Shown: positions 52,678 to 61,542, counted from the first letter of the stretch. The stretch: DNA of 64,000 nt from Crystallibacter permensis (GCF_025960875.1 NZ_JAODLR010000001.1:62001-126000); one strand, 5' to 3'. Notes: generated by a model not told the origin, from the letters alone. Program-made: numbers and translations.

Positions 52678-53919
52678 TTAGGTGTAGAGGGAGATGGGCT
52701 GGACTTCGCCGAGCAAGTAGTTCGCGCCTACCTCGACTTTTTTGTAGTCCACTGGGTCATGCAGGGTATGGGTGCGGACGTTGCGCCAGAAGATGTCGAG
52801 TCCGGTCTCCGACTTGGCAGAGGAGGAACCGGTGACCTCGAAGATCCTGTTGGCTACCTCGACTCCCACCTCAGTCGAGACGACCTTCAACTGCGCGATG
52901 CTGATCGCGATGCGGGCGCGTTCTGCGGCGGTCAGTTCATTCCCCCGGGCGATCACGGCGTCGAACTCCGTACCGATCTTGTCTGCGAGCGCTTCGACCG
53001 CGGCGATCCGCGAGGAGAGTTCGCCGTAGACTCGCTGGGTCAGCGGATCCTGGGCATAGGTTTCAGCGGGGCTGAGAAACCAGGAGTTCTTGCGGGCCAG
53101 GGTGATCTGCCGGCCGCGTTCCAGCGCCCCTTCTGCAATGCCCAGATAAAGGTTGGCGAACGCCAGCTGGATGTAGGGCGTGACCAGGGTCGAGAACGGC
53201 TCATCCCCCACTACGCCGATGCTGTCCGCGGAGGTGACGCGCACGCCGTCGTACTTGACGGAGCCGCTGGCTGAGAGGCGCTGGCCAAGCGCATCCCAAT
53301 CACCGAGGAAGTGGATCCCTTCGCGGTCATGCTCCAGCGCCAAGGCAAGGAACTTCCCGTTCTCGGCGCCGCCGTTGACAACGGCGTTGACCAGGATGGC
53401 GTCCCCCACCGAAGCTCCTGTGGAGAAGTGCTTGACTCCTGTGAGCCGATAGCCATCGCCCTCCGGAACCAGCTCCAGGTTCGGGTCCACCGGATTGACG
53501 GAGTCACCCCACGACCAGCGGCCCAGGGCCGAGCGGCGGAGCCAAAGCTCCTGGACCTGCGGACTGCCGTAGAAAACGACGGCACCAAGGTTCGCGTAGT
53601 GGTAAGCAAGGATCTGGCCGATGGAGGCATCCACCCGGCTGAGGATCCGCACGGCGTGCAGCGCGCTTTCCCAGTGCCCGCCCTCGCCGCCCCATTCGCG
53701 CGGAATGATGAGATTGATCAAGCCGGAATTGCGTAGCAACTCCACCTCGGTGTGGGGGTCTTCGTTCCTGCGGTCGCGCTCCAACACATCCGGACTCAAC
53801 GCTGCCGCGACGCCCTGGGCGATCTGGCGCCAATGGGCCAACTCTTCCCTGCTGGCTTGCCCTGACCAGGGCGAACGCGGAGCGGTGTGCACGGTTTTTT
53901 CGATGACAGGGGTGGTCAT
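52678..53919 (-). CDS. SfnB/DszC-like flavin monooxygenase, first copy
   Basis: A 413-residue acyl-CoA-dehydrogenase-fold enzyme. Visible features are LINLIIPREWGGEGGHWESAL, RWSWGDSVNPVDPNLEL, YRLTGVKHFSTGASVGDA, GQRLSASGSVKYDGVRV and DIFWRNVRTHTLHDPVDYK. The pattern matches the DszC/SfnB group acting with FMNH2 on thiophene-like or sulfonate/sulfone compounds. ATG 53919 has AGGAG six bases upstream. It is first in the operon, preceded by the SAM-IV riboswitch. Confidence 0.82.
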   Translation of the reverse strand: MTTPVIEKTVHTAPRSPWSGQASREELAHWRQIAQGVAAALSPDVLERDRRNEDPHTEVELLRNSGLINLIIPREWGGEGGHWESALHAVRILSRVDASIGQILAYHYANLGAVVFYGSPQVQELWLRRSALGRWSWGDSVNPVDPNLELVPEGDGYRLTGVKHFSTGASVGDAILVNAVVNGGAENGKFLALALEHDREGIHFLGDWDALGQRLSASGSVKYDGVRVTSADSIGVVGDEPFSTLVTPYIQLAFANLYLGIAEGALERGRQITLARKNSWFLSPAETYAQDPLTQRVYGELSSRIAAVEALADKIGTEFDAVIARGNELTAAERARIAISIAQLKVVSTEVGVEVANRIFEVTGSSSAKSETGLDIFWRNVRTHTLHDPVDYKKVEVGANYLLGEVQPISLYT

Positions 53920-53996
53920 GAGGTACTCCTGGGCAGAGGCTCCCGCCTGCCTGCGGCGCGCAACAACCCAAAGGGAAGGGGACGCAGCCGGGAGGG

Positions 53997-54110
53997 GGCC
54001 GTACTTGCCGGACACGGTTTGTGCGCGGCCAGATCCTCATCTGGGGCACCCCACTACGGGAGAGGGTTGCCGCCCAACCAGCCAGAGCTTGTCGTTGGGA
54101 CTCTTGATCT
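53997..54110 (-). promoter_or_regulatory. SAM-IV riboswitch upstream of the SfnB-like operon
   Basis: On the minus strand, P1 AGATC/GATCT closes a domain with CCCAAC...GGTTGGG, then CGGCAACCCTC and GTGGGGTGCCCCAGATGA, all characteristic of SAM-IV. The downstream CGGCAAGTACGG pseudoknot part is also present. SAM-IV is known from actinobacteria and controls sulfur genes. The start codon is 78 bases downstream. Confidence 0.78.
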
Positions 54111-54189
54111 TGGAGTTCAGTATGCCGAGGAGCCGGGCTCTCCGAAACAAAGATGAAGTTATGTGAATGCGGGCACAGCTGGGCCGCGG

Positions 54190-54606
54190 CTACAAACCGA
54201 GGTAGGGCGCCTCGATCTTCGGGCAGGTGTCCATCACGACGTCCAGCCCGGCGGCCTTGGCCCGTTCCGCGGCGGCTTCGTCGATCACGCCGAGCTGCAG
54301 CCACACGGCCTTCGCGCCGACCTCGATCGCCTGGTCCACCACGGGACCGACCTTCTGCGAGTTCACAAAACAGTTCACCACGTCGATCTCGCCAGGGATC
54401 TCCGCCAGTTTCTTGTAGCCCTTCTGCCCATGGACGTCGTCGCCCTTGAGGCTGACCGGAATGATCTCCATGCCCAGCCGATCCATCATGTAGCGGGACA
54501 CGCTCAGCGCCACGCGGCGGGGGTTGTTGGAGAGGCCGACCACGGCCCAGCGGGCCGGCGTGCTCAGCAACCGCTTGATGACTTCGGGATCATTCTGATG
54601 TGCCAT
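54190..54606 (-). CDS. CoA-binding-domain protein, YccU type
   Basis: A 138-residue Rossmann-like CoA-binding protein: RWAVVGLSNNPRRVALSVSRYM, IIPVSLKGDD, DVVNCFVNSQKVGPVVDQAI and DTCPKIEAPYLGL are visible. Its link to the sulfur genes is positional only. It is divergent from the core-MetE gene. Confidence 0.88.
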   Translation of the reverse strand: MAHQNDPEVIKRLLSTPARWAVVGLSNNPRRVALSVSRYMMDRLGMEIIPVSLKGDDVHGQKGYKKLAEIPGEIDVVNCFVNSQKVGPVVDQAIEVGAKAVWLQLGVIDEAAAERAKAAGLDVVMDTCPKIEAPYLGL

Positions 54607-54701
54607 GCCGCCAGACTACCTGCGTCACATTCACCCGGGAATGGCGGGGCGCGGTTGGCGGACTTGCGCCGGCAACACCAAATGCCATTTAGTGGGAGGA
54701 C

Positions 54702-54810
54702 CCATCCCGAGCGGCCGAGAGACCTGGATCGATGAAGCCGCAGCAACCCGCCCCCTTGAACATGCCGTCAGGCTGAACACGGGCAACGGTGCTACTGCCA
54801 GGACCGATGG
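54702..54810 (+). promoter_or_regulatory. SAM-I riboswitch upstream of the core-MetE gene
   Basis: Core elements are CCATC, GAGCGGCCGAGAGACC, GATGAAGCCGCAGCAACC, GGTGCTACTGCCAGGA and GATGG. P1 is followed at once by AAAGGAA, the ribosome site of the gene at 54825, which suggests translational control. The P3 hairpin is about 40 bases. Confidence 0.87.
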
Positions 54811-54824
54811 AAAGGAACTCCACC

Positions 54825-56036
54825 ATGTCCTCAAACACCGACCACATCCGCGTCACCCACGCCGGTTCATTGCCCCGCACGCCGGAGCTGCTGGCCGCCA
54901 ACGAGTCCAAGGAAGCCAACGGAATTACCCCGGAATTCCTGGACCTGCTCGAAACCTCGGTGATCGACGTCGTCGCTCGCCAGCGGAACCTAGGTATCGA
55001 TATACCGAACGACGGCGAGTACGGGCATGCCATGGCCAGCTCCGTTGATTACGGCGCTTGGTGGAACTACTCCTTCGCGCGCCTGGGCGGACTCGAGCCG
55101 ACCAATGTGGACCGCTGGGCCGACGCCGAAGTGCGCCGCTCCTCCCCCGGCAACATTGTGCTGACGTCCTTCCCGGACCGCCGCGACCGGCAGAAGTTCA
55201 ACGACGCCTACAACGATCCGTCGTCGGGCATCCTGGCGCATCGCAAGTCCGTCACGCAGCCGAAGATCGCCGGCCCGCTGACTTACACCGGGCATGACCT
55301 GGTGAAGTCTGACGTGACCAACCTGAAGAAGGGCCTCGACGCCGCCGGGCTGTCCGAAGGCTTCGTGGCCTCACTGTCCCCGGGCTCCTGCGCCCGCGTG
55401 GCCAACGAGTACTACAAGACGGACGAAGAGCTGCTGTACGCCTGCGCCGATGCCATGCGCGAGGAATACAAAGCGATTATCGACGCCGGCCTGACGGTCC
55501 AGCTCGATGACCCGTCCCTGGCGGAGAGCTGGGACCAGATCAACCCGGAACCCAGCCTGGAGGACTACCTGAAGTTCATCCAGCTGCGCGTCGAGGCCAC
55601 CAACTGGGCGCTGCGCGACCTGCCGCAAGAGCAGATCCGGCTGCACGTCTGCTGGGGTTCCTGGCACGGCCCGCACACCACGGACATCCCGTTCGCGGAC
55701 ATCGTCGATTCGGTACTGCAGATCGACGCCGGCGCGTACTCCTTCGAGGCCGCCAACGTCCGGCATGAGCACGAATGGCGCATCTGGGAAGGCACCAAGC
55801 TGCCCGCGGGCAAGTCCATCATTCCGGGCGTGGTCTCGCATGCCACCAACGTCGTCGAGCATCCCGAACTGGTGGCGGACCGGATTGAGCGCTTCGCCCG
55901 TCTGGTGGGCCGCGAAAATGTCATCGCCTCCACCGACTGCGGCCTGGGCGGACGCGTCCACCCGCAGATCGCGATCGCCAAGCTGGAGGCGCTGGGCCAG
56001 GGCGCGGAGCTCGCCACCAAGCGGCTCTGGAAGTAG
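54825..56036 (+). CDS. Core-MetE methionine synthase-like protein
   Basis: A 403-residue single-domain relative of the C-terminal half of cobalamin-independent methionine synthase. It begins VTHAGSLPRTPELL; zinc ligands are likely His/Cys in LHVCWGSWHGPH and Cys in STDCGLGGRVHP. Folate-binding MetE N-terminal sequence is absent. Core-MetE enzymes use other methyl donors (families MesA to MesD); which applies here is unknown. Control by a SAM riboswitch strongly suggests methionine formation or a related methyl transfer. Confidence 0.82.
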   Translation: MSSNTDHIRVTHAGSLPRTPELLAANESKEANGITPEFLDLLETSVIDVVARQRNLGIDIPNDGEYGHAMASSVDYGAWWNYSFARLGGLEPTNVDRWADAEVRRSSPGNIVLTSFPDRRDRQKFNDAYNDPSSGILAHRKSVTQPKIAGPLTYTGHDLVKSDVTNLKKGLDAAGLSEGFVASLSPGSCARVANEYYKTDEELLYACADAMREEYKAIIDAGLTVQLDDPSLAESWDQINPEPSLEDYLKFIQLRVEATNWALRDLPQEQIRLHVCWGSWHGPHTTDIPFADIVDSVLQIDAGAYSFEAANVRHEHEWRIWEGTKLPAGKSIIPGVVSHATNVVEHPELVADRIERFARLVGRENVIASTDCGLGGRVHPQIAIAKLEALGQGAELATKRLWK

Positions 56037-56070
56037 CCTCCCCGGTAATTTGCACGGCTGTCTCCCGCTG

Positions 56071-56123
56071 ACTGTGCAGATAATGCCCGTTTGCCCGCCT
56101 TGAAAGGGCATTATCTGCACAGT
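56071..56123. repeat. Perfect 18-bp inverted repeat
   Basis: Arms at 56071-56088 and 56106-56123 (ACTGTGCAGATAATGCCC and its exact complement) flank a 17-base loop. It lies after core-MetE and could terminate transcription. The AT-containing arms also suggest a dispersed repeat element. Confidence 0.75.
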
Positions 56124-56222
56124 GAACGGCGGTTAGGGCTCTTAGGGGCGCAGCTTTTGTTACGCGGCATTGTTACAGCCGCCTTGCCGAATGGGCCTTG
56201 CGTGCAGTTTAGTTGGCGTTGA

Positions 56223-56389
56223 CCATCCCGAGCGGCCGAGAGACCTGGATCGATGAAGCCGCAGCAACCCTGGTCGTTGGAAACCTCCCCTGGTTCCCGG
56301 CGATAACGAGGTGACAAGCCACGGGAACGGCTAAGCGAAAGCTGCGCCGCAAGGCTTGATCCGTAGGGTGCTACTGCCAGGATCGATGG
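56223..56389 (+). promoter_or_regulatory. ssuB: SAM-I riboswitch upstream of ssuB, with enlarged P3
   Basis: The S-box core is as at 54702, but P3 is enlarged to about 100 bases. The final GATGG of P1 runs into GAG, so the GGAG ribosome site of ssuB (56388-56391) overlaps the 3' strand of P1. Stabilising P1 with SAM would hide the ribosome site. Confidence 0.87.
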
Positions 56390-56398
56390 AGTGATCTC

Positions 56399-57253
56399 AT
56401 GACTGCAGTAATCCCGTCTGTGCGGCCGGCGGCCCCTTCCAGCCCGGACTCTTCCAGCACCGTTGACCCGGCCCACCACGCCTCGGCTTTGCCTGTTTCC
56501 TTCCGCGCGCTGCGCCGCACCTTCGGCACCGGGAACGCCGCCCACACCGTGCTCCGCGACATCGACTTCGACGTCCGGCGCGGTGAAGTCCTCGCCATCC
56601 TCGGCCCCAGCGGCTGCGGAAAGTCCACGCTGCTGCGCGCCGCGGCCGGACTCGACGCACCCAGCGCGGGCTCCGTGGACATCGACGGCACGCCGGTCCA
56701 GGGCATCGATTCGCGCTGCGCCTTCGCCTTCCAGGAACCGCGCTTGCTGCCCTGGCACACGCTTCAGGCCAACGTGGCCATCGGACTGCCGAAGGGCACC
56801 AGCGCCAAGCAGGGCAAGTCAAAAGTGGGCCGCCTACTGGAGCTGGTGGGGCTGGACAAGTTTGCCAAGCACCGCCCGCGCGAGGTCTCCGGTGGCATGG
56901 CCCAGCGCGCTTCGCTGGCCCGCGCCCTCGCCCGCAACCCCGGTGTCCTGCTGCTCGACGAGCCCTTCGGCGCCTTGGACGCGCTGACCCGGATCAAGAT
57001 GCAGGACCTGCTGCTGGACGTCCACGCCGCCGAACCGACCACCGTCCTGCTGGTCACGCACGACGTCGACGAAGCCCTGCAGTTGGCCGACCGGATCATC
57101 GTGCTGGGCAAGGAAACCGGCAAAGAGCACGACGGCGCCACCATCGTGCGTACCGTCGATGTCCCCGGCGACCGCCCGCGTAACCGTGGTTCCGTGGAGC
57201 TGGCCCGAATGCGCAGCTCCCTGCTGGCAAGCCTCGGCGTCGACGGCCACTAG
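56399..57253 (+). CDS. ssuB: Sulfonate ABC transporter ATP-binding protein
   Basis: A 284-residue ATPase of the nitrate/sulfonate/taurine family. Walker A is GPSGCGKST, signature VSGGMAQRASLARAL, Walker B VLLLDEPFGALDALTR, switch VTHDVDEAL. The N-terminus carries a Pro/Ser-rich extension of about 30 residues. ssuA begins 140 bases later. The start follows the riboswitch by nine bases. Confidence 0.9.
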   Translation: MTAVIPSVRPAAPSSPDSSSTVDPAHHASALPVSFRALRRTFGTGNAAHTVLRDIDFDVRRGEVLAILGPSGCGKSTLLRAAAGLDAPSAGSVDIDGTPVQGIDSRCAFAFQEPRLLPWHTLQANVAIGLPKGTSAKQGKSKVGRLLELVGLDKFAKHRPREVSGGMAQRASLARALARNPGVLLLDEPFGALDALTRIKMQDLLLDVHAAEPTTVLLVTHDVDEALQLADRIIVLGKETGKEHDGATIVRTVDVPGDRPRNRGSVELARMRSSLLASLGVDGH

Positions 57254-57393
57254 CCTCGCCCGACTGGTACGACGGCCAGCAGCGCCGTCGTACCTCCCCT
57301 GTTTTCCCTGAGCTATGCCGGGTCCGTTGCGGCCCGAACCACCCATGTTCCGCGGAACGTCTCCTGTTCCGCACTACTTTTGAAGGATCAATC

Positions 57394-58440
57394 ATGTCGC
57401 TTGCCAGTCGCTTTTCCCGCCGTTCACTCTTCGGCGCCGCCGCCGTTGCCACCTCCGCTTCCCTGGCCCTGACCGGCTGCGTGGCCGGCGAGGACTCCGA
57501 AGCTACCGCCGCTGCGGGTGCCGCCGGCGACGGTGTCCTGAACATCGACTTCGCCACCTACAACCCGTTGAGCCTGATCATCAAGGAAAAGGGCTGGCTC
57601 GAAGCCACGCTGGCCGAGGACGGCGTTGAGGTCAACTGGATCCAGTCCGCCGGCTCCAACAAGGCCAACGAGGCGCTGCGTTCCGGCGCCGTCGATGTTG
57701 GATCCACTGCCGGTTCCGCCGCCCTGCTGGCCCGCGCCAACGGTTCGCCGATCAAGACCATCGACCTCTACTCCCAGCCGGAGTGGTCCGCCCTGGTGGC
57801 GCTGCCCGACTCCGGCATCGAGAAGGTCGAGGACCTCAAGGGCAAGTCCGTGGCCGCCACCAAGGGCACGGATCCGTACTTCTTCCTGCTGCAGTCCCTC
57901 GAGGAAGCCGGGCTGTCGCCGGAGGACGTGACCGTGCAGAACCTGCAGCACGCCGACGGCTGGAGCGCGCTCAACAACGGCTCGGTGGACGCCTGGTCCG
58001 GCCTCGATCCGATCATGGCCGGCGCCGAGCAGGAGGGCGCGGAGCTGTTCTACCGGAACCTGGACTTCAACACCTACGGCTTCCTGAACGCCACCGAATC
58101 CTTCCTCGAGGAGGAGCCCGAGCTCGCGCAGACCGTGGTGAACGCGTATGAGAAGGCGCGTGCTTGGGCCGCCGAGAACCCGGAGGAGACCGCGCAGATC
58201 CTCGCCGACGTGGCGGGACTGGATCTCGAGGTGGCCACCACGGTGATCACCGAGCGCAGCAACCTGGACGTCGACCCGGCCCCGGGCGAAGTGCAGCGCG
58301 CAGTGCTGGAGAAGATCGGCCCGGCCTTCGTCGAAACCGGCGACGTGAAGACCCAGAAGCAGATCGACGACGCCGTCGACACGCTTCTCGTAGACTCGCT
58401 GGTGCTCAAGGCTGATCCGTCAGCCATCAAGGAATCCTGA
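57394..58440 (+). CDS. ssuA: Sulfonate ABC transporter substrate-binding lipoprotein
   Basis: A 348-residue binding protein. The leader FSRRSLFGAAAVATSASLALTGC combines a Tat-like twin Arg with a lipobox (Cys near residue 28). The mature NMT1/SsuA-type domain shows FATYNPLSLIIKEKGWLEATL, GSAALLARANGSPIKTIDLY and GKSVAATKGTDPYFFLLQSL. It binds an aliphatic sulfonate or a similar anion outside the membrane. It overlaps ssuC by one base. Confidence 0.88.
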   Translation: MSLASRFSRRSLFGAAAVATSASLALTGCVAGEDSEATAAAGAAGDGVLNIDFATYNPLSLIIKEKGWLEATLAEDGVEVNWIQSAGSNKANEALRSGAVDVGSTAGSAALLARANGSPIKTIDLYSQPEWSALVALPDSGIEKVEDLKGKSVAATKGTDPYFFLLQSLEEAGLSPEDVTVQNLQHADGWSALNNGSVDAWSGLDPIMAGAEQEGAELFYRNLDFNTYGFLNATESFLEEEPELAQTVVNAYEKARAWAAENPEETAQILADVAGLDLEVATTVITERSNLDVDPAPGEVQRAVLEKIGPAFVETGDVKTQKQIDDAVDTLLVDSLVLKADPSAIKES

Positions 58441-59366
58441 TGACGCATATCGGGAATCCGGGAGCCACCGGCAACAGCGTTATCGCCACCAGTAAAGAAG
58501 GCCTCGAGGCTACTGGCGTGACGATAACAACCGCAGGCGCAGCCCAGCCGGGTCCGGCAGGTCCTTCACAGGACCGCTCCCCGGCAAACGGATGGTCCCC
58601 GGCCGGGGTACTGGACCATGGCTGGGCGCGCCTGTTCCTTGGACTGCTCATTCCCGCCGCACTCATCGCGGCCTGGCAGTGGAGCACTTCGGTTGGCCTC
58701 TTCAGCGTGGTGCAGCTGCCTCCGCCGGCCATGGTGTTCGAGGCCGCGGCTGACCTGATCCAGCGCGGCGAGCTGGCTACGCACGTTGCCATCTCGACGC
58801 AGCGAGTACTCATCGGCTTCGCCGGCGGTGCCGCCCTGGGCCTGGCCTTCGGTGCGTTGGTGGGCCTGTCCCGCTGGGCCGATGTCCTGCTGGCCCCGAT
58901 GATCGGCGCCCTGCGTGCGGTTCCCTCCCTGGCGTGGGTCCCGCTGCTGATCCTATGGATGAAGATCGGCGAGGACTCCAAGGTCACCCTGATCCTGATC
59001 GGCGCCTTCTTCCCCGTCTTCACCACGGTGTCGCTGGCGCTGCGCCACGTGGACCGCAACCTGGTGGAAGCCGGCCGGGCCTTCGGGCTCAAGGGGCTGA
59101 AACTGCTGACCACGGTGCAGCTCCCCGCCGTCGTTCCTTCGGTGTTTTCCGGACTTCGGCTGGCGCTGGCGCAGGCCTGGCTGTTCCTGGTGGCGGCGGA
59201 ACTGATCGCCTCCTCGATGGGACTAGGCTTCCTGCTGACAGACTCACAGAATAATGGCCGTACGGACCGATTGCTGCTGGCGATCGTCCTGCTGGCTGTG
59301 ATTGGAAAGATAACCGACGCGCTCCTCGGAGTCGCGGAGAAATGGGCAGTAAAACGATGGGCATAA
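58440..59366 (+). CDS. ssuC: Sulfonate ABC transporter permease
   Basis: A 308-residue BPD-type permease. After an N-terminal extension of about 55 hydrophilic residues it has about six membrane segments and the EAA loop RHVDRNLVEAGRAFGLKGLKL, which contacts SsuB. The segment AEKWAVKRW ends the protein. The next gene begins inside its last 25 bases. Confidence 0.9.
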   Translation: MTHIGNPGATGNSVIATSKEGLEATGVTITTAGAAQPGPAGPSQDRSPANGWSPAGVLDHGWARLFLGLLIPAALIAAWQWSTSVGLFSVVQLPPPAMVFEAAADLIQRGELATHVAISTQRVLIGFAGGAALGLAFGALVGLSRWADVLLAPMIGALRAVPSLAWVPLLILWMKIGEDSKVTLILIGAFFPVFTTVSLALRHVDRNLVEAGRAFGLKGLKLLTTVQLPAVVPSVFSGLRLALAQAWLFLVAAELIASSMGLGFLLTDSQNNGRTDRLLLAIVLLAVIGKITDALLGVAEKWAVKRWA

Positions 59367-61378
59367 ACGTAGCCGAAACCACCGTCGGACAGACCCCTGC
59401 GCCGGAGCTCCCGGCCACCGTCTGGGCCGAGCCGCAGACCGAGGCCGAGCGCATCGCGTTCTGGGAGGCGGCCGCCCGGCGCCTGGACTGGACCGAGCCC
59501 TGGCACACCGCGCACTCCTCCACCCCGGTAGACACGGAAGCGCGCCGCGGGCCGGAGCTGCGCTGGTTCGACGGCGGCAGGCTCAACGCCGCCTACAACT
59601 GTGCCGACCGGCATGTGGAGGCCGGCCGCGGCGACAAGGTGGCCCTGCATTTCGAGGGCGAGCCGGGCGACTGCCGCACAGTCACCTACGCGGATCTGCA
59701 GCGCGAGATTTCCAAGGCGGCCAACGCGCTGCTGGCGCTGGGCATCACCAAGGGCGACCGCGTGGTCATCTACCTGCCGGTGATCGTGGAGACCGTGGTC
59801 ATCACGCTGGCCTGCGCCCGCATCGGCGCCGTCCACTCGCTGGTCTTCGGCGGCTTCTCCTCCGAGGCGCTGAAGTTCCGCGTGGAGGACACGCGCGCCA
59901 AGCTGCTGGTCACCACCGACGGACAGTTCCGCCGCGGCCAGGCCGTCCCGGTCAAGGCCAACGCCGATGAAGCCGTCGCGGGCGACAACGCGATCGAGCA
60001 CGTGCTGGTCATCAACCGGACCGGCCACACCGACATCAACTGGGTGGAAGGCCGCGACGTCTGGTGGCACGACGTCGTCGACACCGCCTCCGACGTCCAC
60101 AAGCCTGAGGCATTCGACGCCGAGACGCCGCTGTTCATCATGTACACCTCCGGCACCACCGGCCAGCCGAAGGGCTTGGTCCACACCACCGGCGGCTACC
60201 TGACCCAGAGCTCCTTCAGCCACGAATACCTGTTCAGCAACCCGGACCCGGCCAAGCGCGACGGCGACGTCCACTGGTGCACGGCGGATCTGGCCTGGGT
60301 CACCGCGCACACCTACGAGATCTACGGCCCGCTGTCCAACGGCGTCACGCAGGTCATCTTCGAGGGCACGCCGAACACCCCGCACCCGGGCCGGCACTTC
60401 GAGATCATCCAGCGCTACGGCGTGACCAGCTACTACACCGCGCCCACCCTGGTGCGGTCCCTGATGGGCTGGTTCCCGGACGGCATCCCCGCCGAATACG
60501 ATCTGAGCTCCATCCGCCTGTGCGGCACGGTGGGCGAGGCCGTGAACCCCGAGGCATGGCGCTGGCTGCGCACCCAGGTCGGCCGCGATTCGCTGACCGG
60601 GGATCCGGCGTCGGGCGTTCCCATGGTGGACACGTGGTGGCAGTCCGAAACCGGCGCGACCATCCTCTCCCCGCGGCAGACGGACGCGTCCTTCAAGCCC
60701 GGCTGCGCTACCCGCGCCCTGCCGGGCGTGGCCACCGACATTGTCGACGACGCCGGTGCCCGCGTGGGCGCGAACGTCCAGGGCAACATCGTGGTCACCA
60801 AGACCGGGCCCTCGATGGCGCGGACGGTGTGGGGCAATCCCGAGCGCTACTTCACGTCCTACTGGGAGAAGTACGCGGACCAAGGCTGGTTCCTGGCCGG
60901 CGACGGTGCGCGTTTCGACGACGACGGCGACACGTGGATCCTGGGCCGTACGGATGACGTGATCAACATTTCCGGCCACCGCTTGTCCACCATCGAGATC
61001 GAGTCCGCCCTGGTCTCGCACCCGGCGGTGGTGGAGGCCGGCGTCTGCCCCACGTATGACGCGAAGACCGGCCACGCCGCCACCGCGTTTGTGGTGCCGG
61101 CCGACAAGTCGTTGATTGCCGCGTCCACGGCCGCGGAGCCGACGGCTGAGCAGGCTGCGGCCGCTGCCGAGTTGCGCGCGCATGTTGCGACGCAGATCGG
61201 GCCGATCGCCAAGCCGCGCGAGATCGTGTTTGTTCCGGACGTGCCCAAGACGCGCTCAGGCAAGATTATGCGTCGCCTGCTGACCCAGCTGTTCGAGGGC
61301 AGCGCGTTGGGTGACACCACGAGCCTGCAGAACGAGCCGTGCATCGCCGACATCAAGGAGATCTGCGAGGCGCGGTAG
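59342..61378 (+). CDS. acs: Acetyl-CoA synthetase-like AMP-forming ligase
   Basis: A 678-residue acyl-adenylate ligase that activates acetate or a short acid as acyl-CoA. Motifs are MYTSGTTGQPKGLVHTTGG, TWWQSETGATILSP, GWFLAGDGARFDDDGDTWILGR and the regulatory Lys in TRSGKIMRRLL. It overlaps ssuC (25 bases if ATG 59342 is used; ATG 59357 is an alternative) and so probably belongs to the SAM-controlled sulfonate operon. A role in using the carbon acid left after desulfonation is an inference; a general acetate role is also possible. Confidence 0.88.
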   Translation: MGSKTMGINVAETTVGQTPAPELPATVWAEPQTEAERIAFWEAAARRLDWTEPWHTAHSSTPVDTEARRGPELRWFDGGRLNAAYNCADRHVEAGRGDKVALHFEGEPGDCRTVTYADLQREISKAANALLALGITKGDRVVIYLPVIVETVVITLACARIGAVHSLVFGGFSSEALKFRVEDTRAKLLVTTDGQFRRGQAVPVKANADEAVAGDNAIEHVLVINRTGHTDINWVEGRDVWWHDVVDTASDVHKPEAFDAETPLFIMYTSGTTGQPKGLVHTTGGYLTQSSFSHEYLFSNPDPAKRDGDVHWCTADLAWVTAHTYEIYGPLSNGVTQVIFEGTPNTPHPGRHFEIIQRYGVTSYYTAPTLVRSLMGWFPDGIPAEYDLSSIRLCGTVGEAVNPEAWRWLRTQVGRDSLTGDPASGVPMVDTWWQSETGATILSPRQTDASFKPGCATRALPGVATDIVDDAGARVGANVQGNIVVTKTGPSMARTVWGNPERYFTSYWEKYADQGWFLAGDGARFDDDGDTWILGRTDDVINISGHRLSTIEIESALVSHPAVVEAGVCPTYDAKTGHAATAFVVPADKSLIAASTAAEPTAEQAAAAAELRAHVATQIGPIAKPREIVFVPDVPKTRSGKIMRRLLTQLFEGSALGDTTSLQNEPCIADIKEICEAR

Positions 61379-61440
61379 CCCGTGCCCGGGGGGCCCGCAA
61401 CTCAGCCGGCCCCGAGCCTGGGCTACCGGGCTCCGGGCCC

Positions 61441-61542
61441 TGCTCGAGCCCATGTTTTGAAGGAGGCATCTGCATCATGCCTAGTCACAGCTTCAGCAGG
61501 TTCCAAAACATGGACCGTTAGGCTTGAACTTGGGCTCGAGCA
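61441..61542. repeat. Nested inverted repeats around a short frame with a strong ribosome site
   Basis: TGCTCGAGCCCA (61441-61452) pairs with TGGGCTCGAGCA (61531-61542), and CATGTTTTG (61451-61459) with CAAAACATG (61504-61512). Inside, AAGGAGG precedes ATG 61476, which encodes MPSHSFSRFQNMDR and a stop. It may be the acs terminator, a mobile-element remnant or a peptide gene. Confidence 0.55.

Noticed and set aside
58427-61183. A 918-codon open frame antisense to ssuC and acs
   Set aside because: Composition is that of a GC-rich shadow frame; both sense genes are clear family members.
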